Below are positions 27,162 through 36,207 of a DNA stretch of 64,000 bases, piece by piece. The DNA is from Siminovitchia thermophila. Lineage in GTDB: Bacteria; Bacillota; Bacilli; Bacillales; Bacillaceae_C. Under the pieces are notes generated by a model, which was not told the origin of the DNA, did not search any database, and saw only the letters and a program-made list of their open reading frames with translations. The stretch spans positions 124,001 to 188,000 of the forward strand of contig NZ_JAFBFH010000002.1 in the NCBI RefSeq assembly GCF_016909185.1, written 5' to 3'. Numbering within the stretch: the first letter of the stretch is position 1; each line of letters begins with the position of its first letter. A program made the translations under genes and the position numbers.

Positions 27162-27190
27162 TTGACAACATGATACACCTTCATTATAGT
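27162..27190 (+). promoter_or_regulatory. Sigma-A promoter of the TrmB operon
   Basis: TTGACA (27162-27167), a 17-bp spacer and TATAGT (27185-27190) lie about 35 bp before the TTG start of the TrmB-type regulator. This is a near-consensus housekeeping promoter. Confidence 0.75.
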
Positions 27191-27225
27191 CATAATAGAT
27201 ATTACTACTATATAGGAGGGGTACC

Positions 27226-28044
27226 TTGGAACATGTTATAGACAAATTTGAAGAGATTGGTTTTTCAAAGAATGAAGCAAAGGCTTATATGGCACTGCTC
27301 GCAAAGTCCCCATTGACTGGATATGAAATTAGTAAAAAAAGCGGTGTTCCCCGATCAATGGTTTATGCGGTAGTTGAAAAATTAGTAGCAAAGGAAGCGA
27401 TCTTGGAATTACGAACCGATCCACCGACTTATGTTCCAATACCTGTAAAAGAACTCGTGATGAATCGAAAAAAACAAGCGGAAGAAACCTTTGATTTTTT
27501 AGAAAGAGAACTGAGCACTATTGAAAAACCGGTAAAGGTCGAAGTCATCCAACATTTAGAAGGTCGAAAATATATTTTAAATGCTATGAAAAAACTAATG
27601 AACGGTGCATATGAAGAGATTTGGCTTTCTTTATGGGAAGATGAACTGGGGGATTTACAAACGACTGCAGAAACACAATGTAAAAACGGAAAAGAAATGT
27701 ATTCAGTGCTCTTTACAGATCAAGAAACGGACTCTTTCGGCAAATCTTTTTATCATCACAAACATACCTCTACGATTGAAAAACAGCGAATGGGGCAAAG
27801 ATTATCTATTGTGATTAGAGATCATGAAGAAGTATTAATTGCAGGTTTTATAGATGGCCAGATTCCACAAGCCATTCAAACGAAAGATACGATGCTCATT
27901 CTTTTAGCAAAAGAATATATACGCCACGATATGATGATGAAAATAGTGGGCAACAAATTTGGCCATGAACAGCTTGATGCACTTTGGCGTAAGGATGACT
28001 TATGCAATTACATTGTTCAGAACGAGAAAAAGCAAGGTGAATAA
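27226..28044 (+). CDS. TrmB-family transcriptional regulator
   Basis: This 272-residue protein has an N-terminal winged helix (IGFSKNEAKAYMALLAKSP, ISKKSGVPRSMVYAVVEKL) and a C-terminal phospholipase-D-like sensor domain of the TrmB type. The start is TTG at 27226 with AGGAGGGG upstream. The stop is followed 2 bp later by a LysE-type gene, so it probably regulates that exporter operon. The ligand is unknown. Confidence 0.9.
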   Translation: MEHVIDKFEEIGFSKNEAKAYMALLAKSPLTGYEISKKSGVPRSMVYAVVEKLVAKEAILELRTDPPTYVPIPVKELVMNRKKQAEETFDFLERELSTIEKPVKVEVIQHLEGRKYILNAMKKLMNGAYEEIWLSLWEDELGDLQTTAETQCKNGKEMYSVLFTDQETDSFGKSFYHHKHTSTIEKQRMGQRLSIVIRDHEEVLIAGFIDGQIPQAIQTKDTMLILLAKEYIRHDMMMKIVGNKFGHEQLDALWRKDDLCNYIVQNEKKQGE

Positions 28045-28046
28045 TA

Positions 28047-28702
28047 GTGTATGCGGAAGTTTTTTTGGTGGGGATTTTAGCCGGGTTATCTCCTGGTCCG
28101 GACTTTGTTGTCGTAGTGAAAAACAGTTTAATGTTGGGGAGAAAAAACGGGATCTTCACGGCATTGGGAATTTCTTGTACACTTATTGTCCACATTACTT
28201 ATACCATTTTAGGGTTTACGATTTTATTGGAAAAATGGCCGATGCTCTTTCAATTCGTTAAACTTCTTGGCGCAGGATATTTACTGTGGTTAGGTTTTCA
28301 AGGTATTCGATCGCGGGCAAAACCTGAAGCTTCTCCTGTTGTCTCTTACCAATCTGCGGCACCAACTACATGAAGGAAAAGTTTTTGGCAAGGATTTTTA
28401 TGCAACGTCTTAAATCCCAAATCTGCCTTGTTTTTTCTAAGTATTTTTTCACAATTTATAGATGCAAATACTTCGGGGTGGTTGAGATGGATTTATGGCG
28501 GAGAAATCATTTTTGCTGTGAGTCTGTGGTTTATTTTGCTGGCAACACTGATTTCCAATCGTTATTTTCGAACATTTTATCAAAAACATATGCATTGGTT
28601 TGACCGCGGACTAGGTGCCATGCCATGTTAATGATTTTTGGAGTGATCATTGGCTACACGACAGTTTCATATATTGCAGAGGAGGTTGTCATTTGGCAGT
28701 AG
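28047..28702 (+). pseudogene. LysE-family amino acid exporter, frameshifted
   Basis: The reading starts with GTG at 28047 (YAEVFLVGILAGLSPGPDFVVVV, typical LysE/RhtB) and stays open to 28373. The homology then jumps frame: LHEGKVFGK continues near 28370, NPKSALFFLSIFSQFIDANTSG runs from about 28410, and MIFGVIIGYTTVSYIAEE near 28627 lies in yet another frame after a CCAT duplication. At least three frame changes remove function unless they are sequencing errors. It sits between the TrmB regulator and AlaX, and its last codons overlap the alaX start. Confidence 0.85.
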
Positions 28703-29409
28703 AACTATATGTAGAAAATAGCTTTCTGAAAGAATGTCAAGCCAACATCGTTTCAATGGATGGACGGTTTGTCTCATTCAATCAAACCATTTTTTACCCG
28801 GGAGGAGGCGGCCAGCCATGCGATAAAGGGTTGATGCAACAGGAGGGACAAGCTTACAAAGTCGTAAACATTAGAAAAGAAAATGGAGAAATTGTTCACG
28901 AGCTTGATCGCCCATTACAAAGTAGAAGTAGTCCAGTAATCATGAAGATTGATTGGCCTTGGCGGTTTCGAAATATGCGATATCATACATTATTACATGT
29001 GATTGCCGGATATATTTACCAACATTACAAAGCATTGGCTACGAGCAGCCACATTGAAAAAGAGTATGCCAGAATAGAGTTGGCTTTTCCAGCCGATGTA
29101 ATCGAAACCGTTCCGTTTGAACAACTCGATCAATCGCTTAAAAACGTATTAGCACAACCGCACGATGTTCATACTACAATCATTAGCAGAAAAGAGGAGG
29201 AGAAAAAGGAAGGAGCTATTAAAACGGTCATCAACCTTTTGCCACAGCAACTTCATAAAATTAGAATTGTTCAAATTGACAATATCGACGAACAAGCCTG
29301 CGGAGGAACGCATGTGAAAAACACAAAAGATATTGGGGATTTTTCTATCATAAAAATTCAAAATAAAGGCCCTAAGAAAAAAAGAATAAAAGTGAAACTC
29401 ATTGACTAA
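28693..29409 (+). CDS. AlaX-type alanyl-tRNA editing protein
   Basis: This 238-residue trans-editing protein is homologous to the editing domain of alanyl-tRNA synthetase and removes Ser or Gly from mischarged tRNA-Ala. It shows TIFYPGGGGQPCDKG, the metal-binding RYHTLLHVI (HxxxH) and ACGGTHV (CxxxH). The start is TTG at 28693 because GGAGG lies 7 bp upstream; an earlier in-frame start at 28615 would read through a non-homologous leader. It is the third gene of the TrmB-LysE-AlaX operon, which suggests that the operon handles an amino acid that is also misacylated. A 10-bp inverted repeat covers its stop codon. Confidence 0.88.
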   Translation: MAVELYVENSFLKECQANIVSMDGRFVSFNQTIFYPGGGGQPCDKGLMQQEGQAYKVVNIRKENGEIVHELDRPLQSRSSPVIMKIDWPWRFRNMRYHTLLHVIAGYIYQHYKALATSSHIEKEYARIELAFPADVIETVPFEQLDQSLKNVLAQPHDVHTTIISRKEEEKKEGAIKTVINLLPQQLHKIRIVQIDNIDEQACGGTHVKNTKDIGDFSIIKIQNKGPKKKRIKVKLID

Positions 29410-29640
29410 GCTGGCGTGTCAATGAGTTCAGTAAGGCAACCGTTGTGCCTCCAAAACACTGGCCCTATGGTTAGGATACGCGCCCCTTTCCACTCATGGC
29501 GAAGCTGCTGGAAAGGGCTTGTGCTGCAAAGTAATATGGCCTGTTTCTGAATAGGAAACTGATCTAGATGTAGCCAATTGAATCAAAAAGGAAAGCCATA
29601 CCCACTCTTACTTGCGGGTATAGATATAGTTAAAAAGGGC
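29397..29640. other. Gene-free, highly structured segment (candidate ncRNA or IS end)
   Basis: No coding frame is apparent, yet several compact dyads follow each other. ACTCATTGAC pairs with GTCAATGAGT across the alaX stop, GGCA with TGCC near 29435, CCCTTTCCA with TGGAAAGGG near 29490-29517, GTTTC with GAAAC near 29550, and ATACCC with GGGTAT near 29600-29625. The density resembles a structured RNA, such as the right end of an IS200/IS605 element with its guide-RNA scaffold, but no transposase or tnpB is nearby. The rest, to 29809, is unremarkable. Confidence 0.35.
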
Positions 29641-29809
29641 CTTAATGTTCGCTGTCACTTTGGAAAATATGCGCATTTTTAAAATCCTGCCTGCATGCAC
29701 TCACCCTCGACTTTAAATGGTGTGTCACCTTTCCCTATTCCTTTGTTATTTTGCTTGCCCATAACGCATGTCAGCCTGTTACACTTATATGTAAGCTTCG
29801 CTTTCTGCA

Positions 29810-30898
29810 CTATTTTACAACCGGTAATGTTATAGTGAATGTTGTACCTTGCTGTAGGGCACTCTCAACTAAAATCGTGCCTTCATGCGCTTCAATCAAA
29901 CTTTTCACAATCGCCATGCCTAAGCCTGTTCCTTCAGAATTATGTTCGGTCGTCGTGCCACGATAATAACGATTAAATAGATTTTGTTGTGTTTCCTCTG
30001 TCATCCCTACCCCGTTATCTTGGATACGTATCATTACCACATTTTGTTGTCTTTCAATCGTTGTTGAAATCATGACAGGTTGTTCATTATGGATGACTGC
30101 ATTCAAATAAATATTATGGAGTGCCCGCTTTAATAAATGCGGATCAAATGTCATAGCTGCATCCTGTATTTCCGTTTGCAATTCAAATTGGTGCTTTTGT
30201 GCGCGCAAATCATTGCTCGTATCGGCTATCACATGTTGAACAAACGATACTATATTTTGTGTTGTTGTACGAATGGGTACAGACTGTGAGCCATCAAAGC
30301 GCAGCGCTAAATTCAAGTCTTGCACTAGTTGCTCCATATGCGTCCCCTTATCATCAATTTCTTGAATGAAATTTCGCTGTTCCTCTTTTGACCACTCATA
30401 ATCAGGATTTAATAATAATGTGGAATAGCCTTTAATATAGGTTAAAGGTGTTTTCAAATCATGTGAAATGCCCGCAATCCAGTCGCGTTTCGCTTCCTCC
30501 ACTTGTGCGCGCTCGACCTTTGCTTTTTGCAATTGTGCCCGCATATGATCAAGTTGAGTGATCACTTCTTGATATACGCGAAAGCGCATTTTAAATTTCC
30601 CTTTGCGCTTATACACTTTATGCCGCTCTTTAAGGGGTGAAAAGTCTTCATTCTCAAGTTGGCCAATCCATTTCATCACGAGTAATAAGGGGCTGCCAAA
30701 ATACCAGCCGAACCATATGAGCCATACGACTGTAACAAAGCCAATAACAACCGCTACAAACCATTCATAACGTTCATCGCCAAACCCCAGCTTCGGCAAA
30801 ATTCCTTCCATCGCAAGTGGAACAATAAACGCCAGGAAAAATAGCCAAAAGACAAAGCCCAATAATAAATGCTGAATAAAGCGTTGTTGGATTTTCAT
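29810..30898 (-). CDS. Sensor histidine kinase, module 2
   Basis: This 362-residue kinase has two N-terminal membrane segments (about residues 10-34 and 46-66) with a very short external loop, a coiled linker, and an H-box GISHDLKTPLTYIKGYST. The ATP-binding domain shows HNIYLNAVIHNE, DNGVGM and GTGLGMAIVKSLIE. The start ATG overlaps the response regulator stop (ATGA). It is not closely similar to the module 1 kinase, so the two modules are not a simple recent duplication. Likely signal: cell-envelope stress or peptide antibiotic. Confidence 0.9.
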   Translation of the reverse strand: MKIQQRFIQHLLLGFVFWLFFLAFIVPLAMEGILPKLGFGDERYEWFVAVVIGFVTVVWLIWFGWYFGSPLLLVMKWIGQLENEDFSPLKERHKVYKRKGKFKMRFRVYQEVITQLDHMRAQLQKAKVERAQVEEAKRDWIAGISHDLKTPLTYIKGYSTLLLNPDYEWSKEEQRNFIQEIDDKGTHMEQLVQDLNLALRFDGSQSVPIRTTTQNIVSFVQHVIADTSNDLRAQKHQFELQTEIQDAAMTFDPHLLKRALHNIYLNAVIHNEQPVMISTTIERQQNVVMIRIQDNGVGMTEETQQNLFNRYYRGTTTEHNSEGTGLGMAIVKSLIEAHEGTILVESALQQGTTFTITLPVVK

Positions 30899-31617
30899 GA
30901 ATCATCACCTGTTGGCGGAATAAATTTATAGCCAATCCCTCGCAAATTCACGATAATACTTGGCTTCCTCGTATGATCACCCAACTTTTTACGCAGCTTT
31001 GCGATATGAATCGTGACGGTTTTTTCTTCCCCAAACACATCTTCTCCCCATACACGCTCATAAATTTGTGAAGTCGTAAACACGCGGTTTGGATTTTCAC
31101 AAAAGAAATGCAGTAATTTCAGCTCTTTGGCAGTAGCTTGAACGATTTTCCCATGCACAGTTAATACAGCCTTATCTGGTGAAAATGTGAATGTGTCATA
31201 TATATAGCTTTTCATTTCAGGTTGATCTGCTTTTTTTTCGTATACACGCTGACGGCGTAAAATCGCCCGTATTCTTGCCACAACTTCCAGTGGATTAAAA
31301 GGCTTTGTAATATAATCATCGCCGCCCACACTGAGTCCGGTTAATTTATCAAAATCACTGGAACGCGCGCTAATAAATAGAATCGGTGCTGTTGTTTGCT
31401 GACGAATAGCTGAACATAATGCAAAGCCATCCCCGTCTGGCAACATGACATCCAACAAAATAACATCGAAGTTTTGACCCGTTATCGCTTGCAGCGCCTC
31501 TGCTTTCGTTGACGCTGTTGTAATATGTGTAAAATGCTCTTTTTGCAATGTGATGTCAAGCATTTTTAAAATGCCCGCTTCATCATCCACTATTAAAATG
31601 TTTGCATCATCTTTCAT
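30895..31617 (-). CDS. OmpR-family response regulator, module 2
   Basis: This 240-residue regulator has its receiver phospho-Asp in DVILLDVMLPDGDG, the Lys in YITKPFNPLEV, and a C-terminal winged helix (TAKELKLLHFFCENPNRVFTTSQIYERVWG). It overlaps the kinase gene by 4 bp and is divergent from the ABC genes it presumably controls. Direct repeats in the 150-bp intergenic region are candidate binding sites. Confidence 0.93.
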   Translation of the reverse strand: MKDDANILIVDDEAGILKMLDITLQKEHFTHITTASTKAEALQAITGQNFDVILLDVMLPDGDGFALCSAIRQQTTAPILFISARSSDFDKLTGLSVGGDDYITKPFNPLEVVARIRAILRRQRVYEKKADQPEMKSYIYDTFTFSPDKAVLTVHGKIVQATAKELKLLHFFCENPNRVFTTSQIYERVWGEDVFGEEKTVTIHIAKLRKKLGDHTRKPSIIVNLRGIGYKFIPPTGDDS

Positions 31618-31706
31618 GCGTTTCCCTCTCTTCTCTTTCTATCCTAACAAGTTTTTTCATCCATACCTATCCTTTTCAGTAAAAATTACTTACATTTTCC
31701 TGCTTA

Positions 31707-31726
31707 TTTACTTTCTTTTTACTTTC
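31707..31726 (+). promoter_or_regulatory. Direct repeat, candidate response-regulator site of module 2
   Basis: TTTACTTTC occurs at 31707 and again at 31718, exactly 11 bp apart (one helical turn), with a weaker third copy TTTTACG at 31730. Tandem half-sites with this period are what OmpR-type regulators recognise. It lies between the divergent regulator and ATPase genes. Confidence 0.5.
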
Positions 31727-31769
31727 ATCTTTTACGATTGTCTTAAGCAATGAAACGGGAGGCTTATGT

Positions 31770-32690
31770 ATGAAAAACATAATTGAAACACAGCAATTGA
31801 CAAAACAGTTTAAGCTTGAATCTGTCATTAATCAAGTAAGTATGAATATTAAAGAAGGAGAAATTTATGGCTTTCTCGGTCCAAATGGGGCTGGAAAAAC
31901 GACGTTGATGAAAATGCTCTTAAATTTAGTGAAACCAACATCCGGGAAAATTTTCATTCAAAATCAACCTATTATACCAACATCTTATGAATATCTAAAA
32001 AACATCGGCAGCCTTATTGAATATCCGATTTTTTATGAGGAACTAACCGCACAAGAAAACTTGCAAATGCATTGTGCTTATATGGGTTATAAAGACCAAA
32101 GCCATATAAAAAAAGTGTTAGACATTGTAGGCTTGCAGCAAATTGAAAAGAAAAAAGTAAAGAAATTTTCTCTCGGTATGCGTCAACGTCTGGCAATTGG
32201 GCGCGCCATTGTTACCAAACCGAAAATGCTGATTTTAGATGAGCCCATTAACGGGCTGGATCCCATCGGCATTAAAGAAGTAAGAGAGCTGCTTGTCACA
32301 TTAAATCAGCAATATGGCATGACCATTTTAATTTCAAGCCATATCGTTTCAGAGATCGAATCCATTGCAGATACGATTGGCGTATTACATCAAGGTGAAT
32401 TAATGGAGGAAATTTCGATGCATTCCCTGCGTGATCAACAACAATCAACGATAGAAATGGTTGTAAGTGACACGAACAAAGCGAAACGATTATTGGAGGA
32501 AACATTCAACGCTAAGGTGCGAGTCGTGAATGCTAGAACCTTGCATATTCAACAAATAAATGAAAAACCATCCACATTAACAAAGCATTTAATCATGCAC
32601 GGTATTGATGTAGAAGAGGTTGAAACGGTGCAAAAATCGTTGGAAGAATACTTTGTCAATCGTATTAATGGAGGGAAACAGCATGCTTGA
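31770..32690 (+). CDS. ABC transporter ATPase (BcrA-like), module 2
   Basis: This 306-residue ATPase has Walker A GPNGAGKTTLMKML, signature FSLGMRQRLAIGRAI and Walker B MLILDEPINGLDP. It shares order and many residues with the module 1 ATPase, including IGSLIEYPIFYEELTAQENL. GGGAGG precedes the ATG. The stop overlaps the permease start by 8 bp, giving translational coupling. Confidence 0.92.
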   Translation: MKNIIETQQLTKQFKLESVINQVSMNIKEGEIYGFLGPNGAGKTTLMKMLLNLVKPTSGKIFIQNQPIIPTSYEYLKNIGSLIEYPIFYEELTAQENLQMHCAYMGYKDQSHIKKVLDIVGLQQIEKKKVKKFSLGMRQRLAIGRAIVTKPKMLILDEPINGLDPIGIKEVRELLVTLNQQYGMTILISSHIVSEIESIADTIGVLHQGELMEEISMHSLRDQQQSTIEMVVSDTNKAKRLLEETFNAKVRVVNARTLHIQQINEKPSTLTKHLIMHGIDVEEVETVQKSLEEYFVNRINGGKQHA

Positions 32691-33387
32691 TTTAATTAAA
32701 TTAGAATGGCGCAAACATCGTATGGCACGATATTTTACAAACTTTTTCTCTTGTGTGATTGGCATTTATGGCTTTGTGGCTTTTATTTCATTAGCTTCAA
32801 AAAATGATGTTGACGGGGCTATGGGTTCATTTCAAGAATTTATGTCACTCATACAGATTTTTTCGAATATTACATTTATCATTTTGGGCAGTGTTATTTT
32901 ATCTCGCTTGATCATTTCCGAGTTTCGTACGAAAACGATGCAAGTATTGTTTACCTATCCTATAAAGCGTCAAAAAATTTTATTTGCCAAATTAATGCTC
33001 GCTTACTTATTTACGACAGGATGTTTATTTGTTGGCATTTGGCTCATGCAAATCATCACATACTTTTTACAGCCATCACTCGGGTTATTTGAAGGCACGG
33101 TCACACCACAAGGTTTATGGGCGACATTGCCAAATACAGTGACGAACGCGTTCATGATGGGCGCTATCTCATTAATTCCGTTATTTTTCGGTATGCGGAA
33201 AAAATCGACCGCCACTACGATTACATCTGCTGTCATCATCGCTTTTTTGATGAACTCAACGGTTTCAAATGGCGGTGCCTCATTCAGCTTAGCGAATGTC
33301 GTCATCATTCCAATCATATTAGCGTTGTGTGGAATTGGCATTGCTTATTTATCATTCCGCAACATTGATGTAAAGGATGTGGCATAA
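32683..33387 (+). CDS. ABC transporter permease (BcrB-like), module 2
   Basis: This permease of about 234 residues has six predicted membrane segments. It opens MLDLIKLEWRKHRMARYF and contains EFRTKTMQVLFTYPIKRQKIL, the same motif as in module 1. The start at 32683 is set by GGAGGG 7 bp upstream inside the ATPase gene. The next gene starts directly after its stop. Confidence 0.88.
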   Translation: MLDLIKLEWRKHRMARYFTNFFSCVIGIYGFVAFISLASKNDVDGAMGSFQEFMSLIQIFSNITFIILGSVILSRLIISEFRTKTMQVLFTYPIKRQKILFAKLMLAYLFTTGCLFVGIWLMQIITYFLQPSLGLFEGTVTPQGLWATLPNTVTNAFMMGAISLIPLFFGMRKKSTATTITSAVIIAFLMNSTVSNGGASFSLANVVIIPIILALCGIGIAYLSFRNIDVKDVA

Positions 33388-34215
33388 ATGATCCGAAAAA
33401 TCCTATTTGTGCTATTGCTTAGCGTCATCACCGTAGCCATAATTCTTTTTATGAAAGAACCGGCTGAGACCATCGCAATAGGTGAATATAAAGCAATGCC
33501 ACATATCGAAGTGACACTCGATGAGTTAAATATCGCTATTTCCGACTCGCCTGATGATCAAATACACGTTCAAATGCAAGGACATACATTAAAAAAGCAT
33601 AGGCTGACAGTCAATAAAGAAAACAATAGATTCGTCATAAAGGAGCAGCAACGCAAAAAAAAATGGCAAGAAAATATCCGTTTTCGTCCAACGCCAACCA
33701 TCATCGTGCAACTCCCCAAATCCCAAAGTAAATCACTGACACTGAAAAGTGCGTATGGAGATGTCACCATGGAAGATGTAGCCTTGGATACAGTACAAGT
33801 TGAAACATCTTCAGGGATGGCTTATTTAAAAAACCTTTCCACTTCAAATGCTGAACTTCATACGAATGATGGGAATGTGACAATCGCTAAAAGCGCTCTG
33901 GAAAACTTGAATATTAAAACAAATGCAGGTGATATCGCCATAAAAAAAAGCACCGGAACAGCGCATACGATACAAACGGCGGATGGGTATATCGAATTGA
34001 AAGAGGCAACAGAACAGCCAAATCTCAATATAAAAAGTGTTTCTGGAGATATTAGTATCGACTATCTAAAATCGCCAACATCACTTCAATTCATAACAGA
34101 AGGTGAAGATATCGAAGTGACATTACCAAAATATGATAAAAAAACACATATGATCGGCGATGGATCAAATATCCTTTCAGCCAAAACGAAAGATGGCGGG
34201 ATTATGATTAAATAG
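33388..34215 (+). CDS. DUF4097 (beta-helical) membrane-anchored protein
   Basis: This 275-residue protein has an N-terminal membrane anchor (ILFVLLLSVITVAIILFM) followed by an extracellular-looking domain built from repeated short strands (SAYGDVTMEDV, TSSGMAYLKNL, TNAGDIAIKKS, SVSGDISIDYL), the DUF4097 pattern. Such proteins often accompany two-component/ABC stress modules. It is the third gene of the module 2 ABC operon with no gap. It may sense or scaffold at the membrane surface; no enzymatic motif is visible. Confidence 0.85.
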   Translation: MIRKILFVLLLSVITVAIILFMKEPAETIAIGEYKAMPHIEVTLDELNIAISDSPDDQIHVQMQGHTLKKHRLTVNKENNRFVIKEQQRKKKWQENIRFRPTPTIIVQLPKSQSKSLTLKSAYGDVTMEDVALDTVQVETSSGMAYLKNLSTSNAELHTNDGNVTIAKSALENLNIKTNAGDIAIKKSTGTAHTIQTADGYIELKEATEQPNLNIKSVSGDISIDYLKSPTSLQFITEGEDIEVTLPKYDKKTHMIGDGSNILSAKTKDGGIMIK

Positions 34216-34288
34216 AACTTTAAGTAATCTATCATAATCGTTACTTGTTTAAACCATATAGCCAATAGAGATTTTACCTTCACTAAGC

Positions 34289-34490
34289 CCAAAAGTCGAG
34301 AGTAAAACTAGAAAACCCGAAATCGGCGAGTAGATCTAAAAGTGGAGAGTAATTCACAAAAGCCGAGAGTTAAGCGAAAAAGCGGAAAGTAATTCATAAA
34401 AGTCGAGAGTAATCCAAAAGTGGAGAGTATTTCCCTGAATTCGAGAGTAAAGCGAAAAAAGCAGATGATAATCCATAAAAGTCGCAAGAG
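34289..34490. repeat. Irregular array of GAGAGTAA-type short repeats
   Basis: About eight degenerate copies of a ~15-bp motif (consensus AAAAGTCGAGAGTAA, with variants AAAGTGGAGAGTAA, AAAGCCGAGAGTTA) are spaced roughly 18-25 bp apart just downstream of the module 2 operon. There is no constant spacer length and no palindrome, so it is not CRISPR. Its function is unknown. Confidence 0.85.
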
Positions 34491-34517
34491 TTGATATTAG
34501 TCAAGTCGTGAAAATAA

Positions 34518-34558
34518 AACCGCATGAAGTCAAGCTTTTAAATATGATTTCATGCGGT
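34518..34558. terminator. Hairpin (copy 2 of the dispersed ACCGCATGAA hairpin)
   Basis: ACCGCATGAAGTCA pairs with TGATTTCATGCGGT around a short loop and is followed by GTTTTCATTTTT. It is similar to the hairpins at 2352 and 38913. The rest of 34559-35044 contains no gene that I can recognise. Confidence 0.65.
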
Positions 34559-35044
34559 GTTTTCATTTTTCAGGCTTCGATCTGAGCCTCATTTTGTACT
34601 ATTTCTATCCATAATCAGTAATCCATAAGTGTATTTTAGCCCCGCATACTACAGAAATACAAATTAGGGAAGCAATACTCAAACAAGCTATTTTTCAGCA
34701 CAAAGATGATTGAAGCATTTTGTAGAAAGATTTTTTGAGCGGCCATTTTCATTTTCCCCAGCAAAAATTGCGTTCAAACCTTGTCATTTTCTAAAGTTGA
34801 AAAGGGATAAAAGTCCTCTGGCAAGCGTTTAAATGGCAATAATTTGAGATTAACACTAGCAGCTCCTGATGTGTCCGTCTCATAAATTTGTTGGAAAAAA
34901 AGTGAATAGGCTACCCTAAATAAACTCTATGATTCTGTACTTTTCTAGTACATGAGGGAACCATTTATCGTAAAATCTATTTTTTCATATGAACACTGAT
35001 CTGTTGGAGTCATAAGCTTTATTCTTTTCTCATTCCCCTGCTAC

Positions 35045-36169
35045 TCAGTTATTCCGTTTTTCTCCATTTCTTTCTAAAGACAGTAAACATGCCGTTGTGA
35101 GTATTTCTACACCATTTTCCATTGCTTCTTTTTTAAAGGTCATATTCGGATGGTGCAAGCCGGGCTTTACATCGGCTCCCAGAGCGAGCATAGTCGCTTT
35201 CATATCCGGTCTTAACAAAGTATAAAAATGAAAGTCGTCTGATCCCGATGTCTCAATGGCCGGCACAAAGTTGCCATTGCCCAACACTTTTATAATGGCT
35301 TGACCCATTATTTGCTCGGCTTCAGGGTGGATGATAGCTGCCGGAACATCATCAACGAATTCAATGTCTATCGGCACTTTATAAATTTGTTCTAAATGCG
35401 TGAAAATCCTGGTCAGTTTTTTCTTTATATCATCCATGACTGTGTTAGATTGCGCGCGGACATCCAATCCAAATGTTGCTTTTCCCGGGATAATGTTCAG
35501 ATTTTCTGTTCCTGCATGAAAGTTAGTCATTTTAATACTTGCCGGCACTAATGGAGATGTATGAATGTCCTTAATCTGCTGTTGGATCGCATGGCCTACT
35601 TCAATTGCATTTACCCCTTCGTGCGGTCTTGCTCCATGATGGTCCGCTCCGTTTATTTTCCCTTTGATAAAGACACATCCGCCATGCTGAATCCCGGGAG
35701 CACAATGTGGGTATGGCAATTCATTTTGAGGCCGAAGATGGATTCCAAATAAGTAATCAAGGTCATCAACGCACCCTGCTTCAACTACTTTGACAGAACC
35801 ATTGCCAAGCTCTTCCGCCGGTTGAAAGATAGCCCGAACTGTTCCAGATAGCTTTGACTCTACTTTTTTTAAGCGGAGCATAACCGCGGTAACAATTGCC
35901 ATATGAGCGTCATGGCCACAAGAATGATTCGGTTGCAATTGTCCGTTCACTTCTTGCAGCAAAGCATCCATATCGGCGCGCAGTCCTATTTTTGGACTGC
36001 CGTTTCCCACATCTACGTAAAAACCTGGTATAGATGCGAATGGGACCGGGCGAAATCCATGATCTTCAAAAAACTTGATTAAATAAGCCGATGTTTCCTT
36101 TTCTTCCCAGCTCACTTCCGGATTTGCATGCAAGTGCTCCCATAACGCGTACATTTCTTTTCTTTCCAA
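35045..36169 (-). CDS. M20-family metal-dependent amidohydrolase
   Basis: This hydrolase of about 374 residues belongs to the M20D group (N-acyl-L-amino acid amidohydrolase / aminoacylase type). Metal ligands are visible in GLRADMDALLQE, NHSCGHDAHMAIV, FQPAEELGNG and SGSDDFHFY. The start is uncertain: TTG 36169 has GGAG 10 bp upstream and gives a family-like N-terminus (LERKEMYALWEHLHANPEVS); ATG 36154 is the alternative. It is the third gene of the epimerase-transporter-hydrolase run and probably releases free amino acid from an N-acyl or dipeptide substrate imported by YfcC. Confidence 0.87.
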   Translation of the reverse strand: MERKEMYALWEHLHANPEVSWEEKETSAYLIKFFEDHGFRPVPFASIPGFYVDVGNGSPKIGLRADMDALLQEVNGQLQPNHSCGHDAHMAIVTAVMLRLKKVESKLSGTVRAIFQPAEELGNGSVKVVEAGCVDDLDYLFGIHLRPQNELPYPHCAPGIQHGGCVFIKGKINGADHHGARPHEGVNAIEVGHAIQQQIKDIHTSPLVPASIKMTNFHAGTENLNIIPGKATFGLDVRAQSNTVMDDIKKKLTRIFTHLEQIYKVPIDIEFVDDVPAAIIHPEAEQIMGQAIIKVLGNGNFVPAIETSGSDDFHFYTLLRPDMKATMLALGADVKPGLHHPNMTFKKEAMENGVEILTTACLLSLERNGEKRNN

Positions 36170-36207
36170 AACCGAATCACTCCATTTTTTTATTTGCTGT
36201 ATTTTTG

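Noticed and set aside
28615-28692. Upstream start of the AlaX gene
   Set aside because: The 26 extra codons are the lysE tail in another frame; the TTG at 28693 has the ribosome site.
34289-34490. CRISPR or DnaA-box array
   Set aside because: The motif is degenerate, spacing varies, and it matches neither TTATNCACA nor a repeat-spacer pattern.
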